A program made the position numbers and the translations under genes. From a bacterium (lineage in GTDB: Bacteria > Nitrospinota_A > UBA7883 > JACRGQ01): DNA of 5,539 nt. Below the pieces are notes generated by a model that did not search any database, was not told the DNA's origin, and saw nothing but the letters and a program-made list of their open reading frames with translations. Shown here piece by piece: positions 5,230 through 5,539 of the stretch (within the stretch, counting starts at the first letter, position 1; each line of letters opens with the position of its first letter). The DNA lies in NCBI GenBank assembly GCA_021815535.1, contig JAKAGL010000175.1, forward strand, positions 1-5,539. The letters run 5' to 3'.

Positions 5230-5539
5230 TCAGCAATTCCCCTATATGGCGGCTGTCCGCGGCGAGGGTTTCCAGCAAATGGCCGACTTCCTTTTCAACC
5301 GCTTCGCCTTCAAAAACCTTGCAACTTCCGCCGACCTCTCCCAGCTTCCATGTTTTTCCCACCACGGTGGGGGAACCGACCAGCCCGGTGCGGGCGGCGT
5401 AGGCCTTTACGTAGTCAAGGTTGATGGATTTGATGCGCCGCGCCCGCTCGTCGGGGGTGCGGAGCATCTCTTTCACCTGGGCCACTTCGGTAAAGCGCTT
5501 GTGCCCCAACGGGGTTGCGCTGTTGGCGACGGTTATCAG
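5222..5539 (-). CDS. etfB: Electron transfer flavoprotein beta subunit (EtfB/FixA), C-terminal part
   Basis: AMP/nucleotide-binding partner of EtfA in the soluble ETF. Only the last 105 residues are inside the window. The frame is open to the edge and reads LITVANSATPLGHKRFTEVA at the boundary, so the TTG at 5507-5509 is not the start. Family order is recognisable: the ITV strand, a variable helix where other EtfBs have R-Y-x-S-x-x-x-I-M-x-A, and the C-terminal GLVGSPTVVGKTWKLGE segment with V-F-E-G-E-A-V-E and a final leucine-rich helix. That tail is the part of EtfB that wraps round EtfA. The GSPT tail is more like EtfBs of anaerobes and metabolically versatile bacteria than the P-P-x-R-K tail of mitochondrial-type EtfB. 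Assignment leans heavily on adjacency to etfA, which it overlaps by 8 bp. Confidence 0.88.
   Translation of the reverse strand: MITVANSATPLGHKRFTEVAQVKEMLRTPDERARRIKSINLDYVKAYAARTGLVGSPTVVGKTWKLGEVGGSCKVFEGEAVEKEVGHLLETLAADSRHIGELLNG

Noticed and set aside
4681..5424. 247-codon plus-strand ORF
   Set aside because: Antisense shadow of etfA and etfB; no domain or membrane pattern.
5507..5509. TTG as the start of etfB
   Set aside because: The frame stays open upstream to the window edge with plausible EtfB sequence, and a 95-residue EtfB would lack most of its fold.

Overview
The window looks like a chromosomal segment of a Gram-negative bacterium, probably an uncultivated or environmental lineage of the deltaproteobacterial/Nitrospinota type. 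That guess rests on the fairly GC-rich coding style, the quinone-linked ETF dehydrogenase and the style of the proteins; there is no rRNA or other phylogenetic marker to confirm it.

Left edge (1-750, + strand): the C-terminal ~250 residues of an ABC-2/DUF990-type ABC transporter permease, cut at its N-terminus by the window edge. It converges, after only 7 bp, on an AT-rich minus-strand gene (758-1288, possibly starting as far up as 1327) for a protein I do not recognise.

Middle (about 1290-2176): a small accessory module built around a REP-associated tyrosine transposase (RAYT, 1571-2059, +). It is flanked by four copies of a two-hairpin REP-like element. Two copies in inverted orientation (a BIME-like unit, 1393-1481) lie upstream of the gene, and two in direct orientation (2069-2109 and 2136-2176) lie downstream. 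Each unit has a GTAG or GTGG foot, a 9-bp GTAC...GTAC hairpin with a 3-nt loop and, 1-2 nt further on, a second hairpin whose stem sequence varies but stays paired. The last copy overlaps the stop codon of the neighbouring operon and is followed by a T run, so it may also serve as that operon's terminator.

Right half (2173-5539, all minus strand): a compact operon reading etfB (3' part only) - etfA - ETF:quinone oxidoreductase - small helix-hairpin-helix (Cdd1-like) protein. Junctions are an 8-bp overlap, a 7-bp gap and a 2-bp gap. EtfA and EtfB form the soluble electron-transfer flavoprotein that collects electrons from flavin dehydrogenases such as acyl-CoA dehydrogenases. The oxidoreductase passes them through FAD and an iron-sulfur centre to the membrane quinone pool. 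The oxidoreductase has an unusually cysteine-rich C-terminus: eight Cys, ending in a complete CxxCxxCxxxCP motif instead of the usual CxxCxxC...DP.

The most interesting items are the structurally covarying double-hairpin REP family with its resident RAYT, the cysteine-rich ETF:quinone oxidoreductase, and the AT-rich orphan gene beside the RAYT. I saw no tRNA, rRNA, CRISPR array or conventional insertion sequence.
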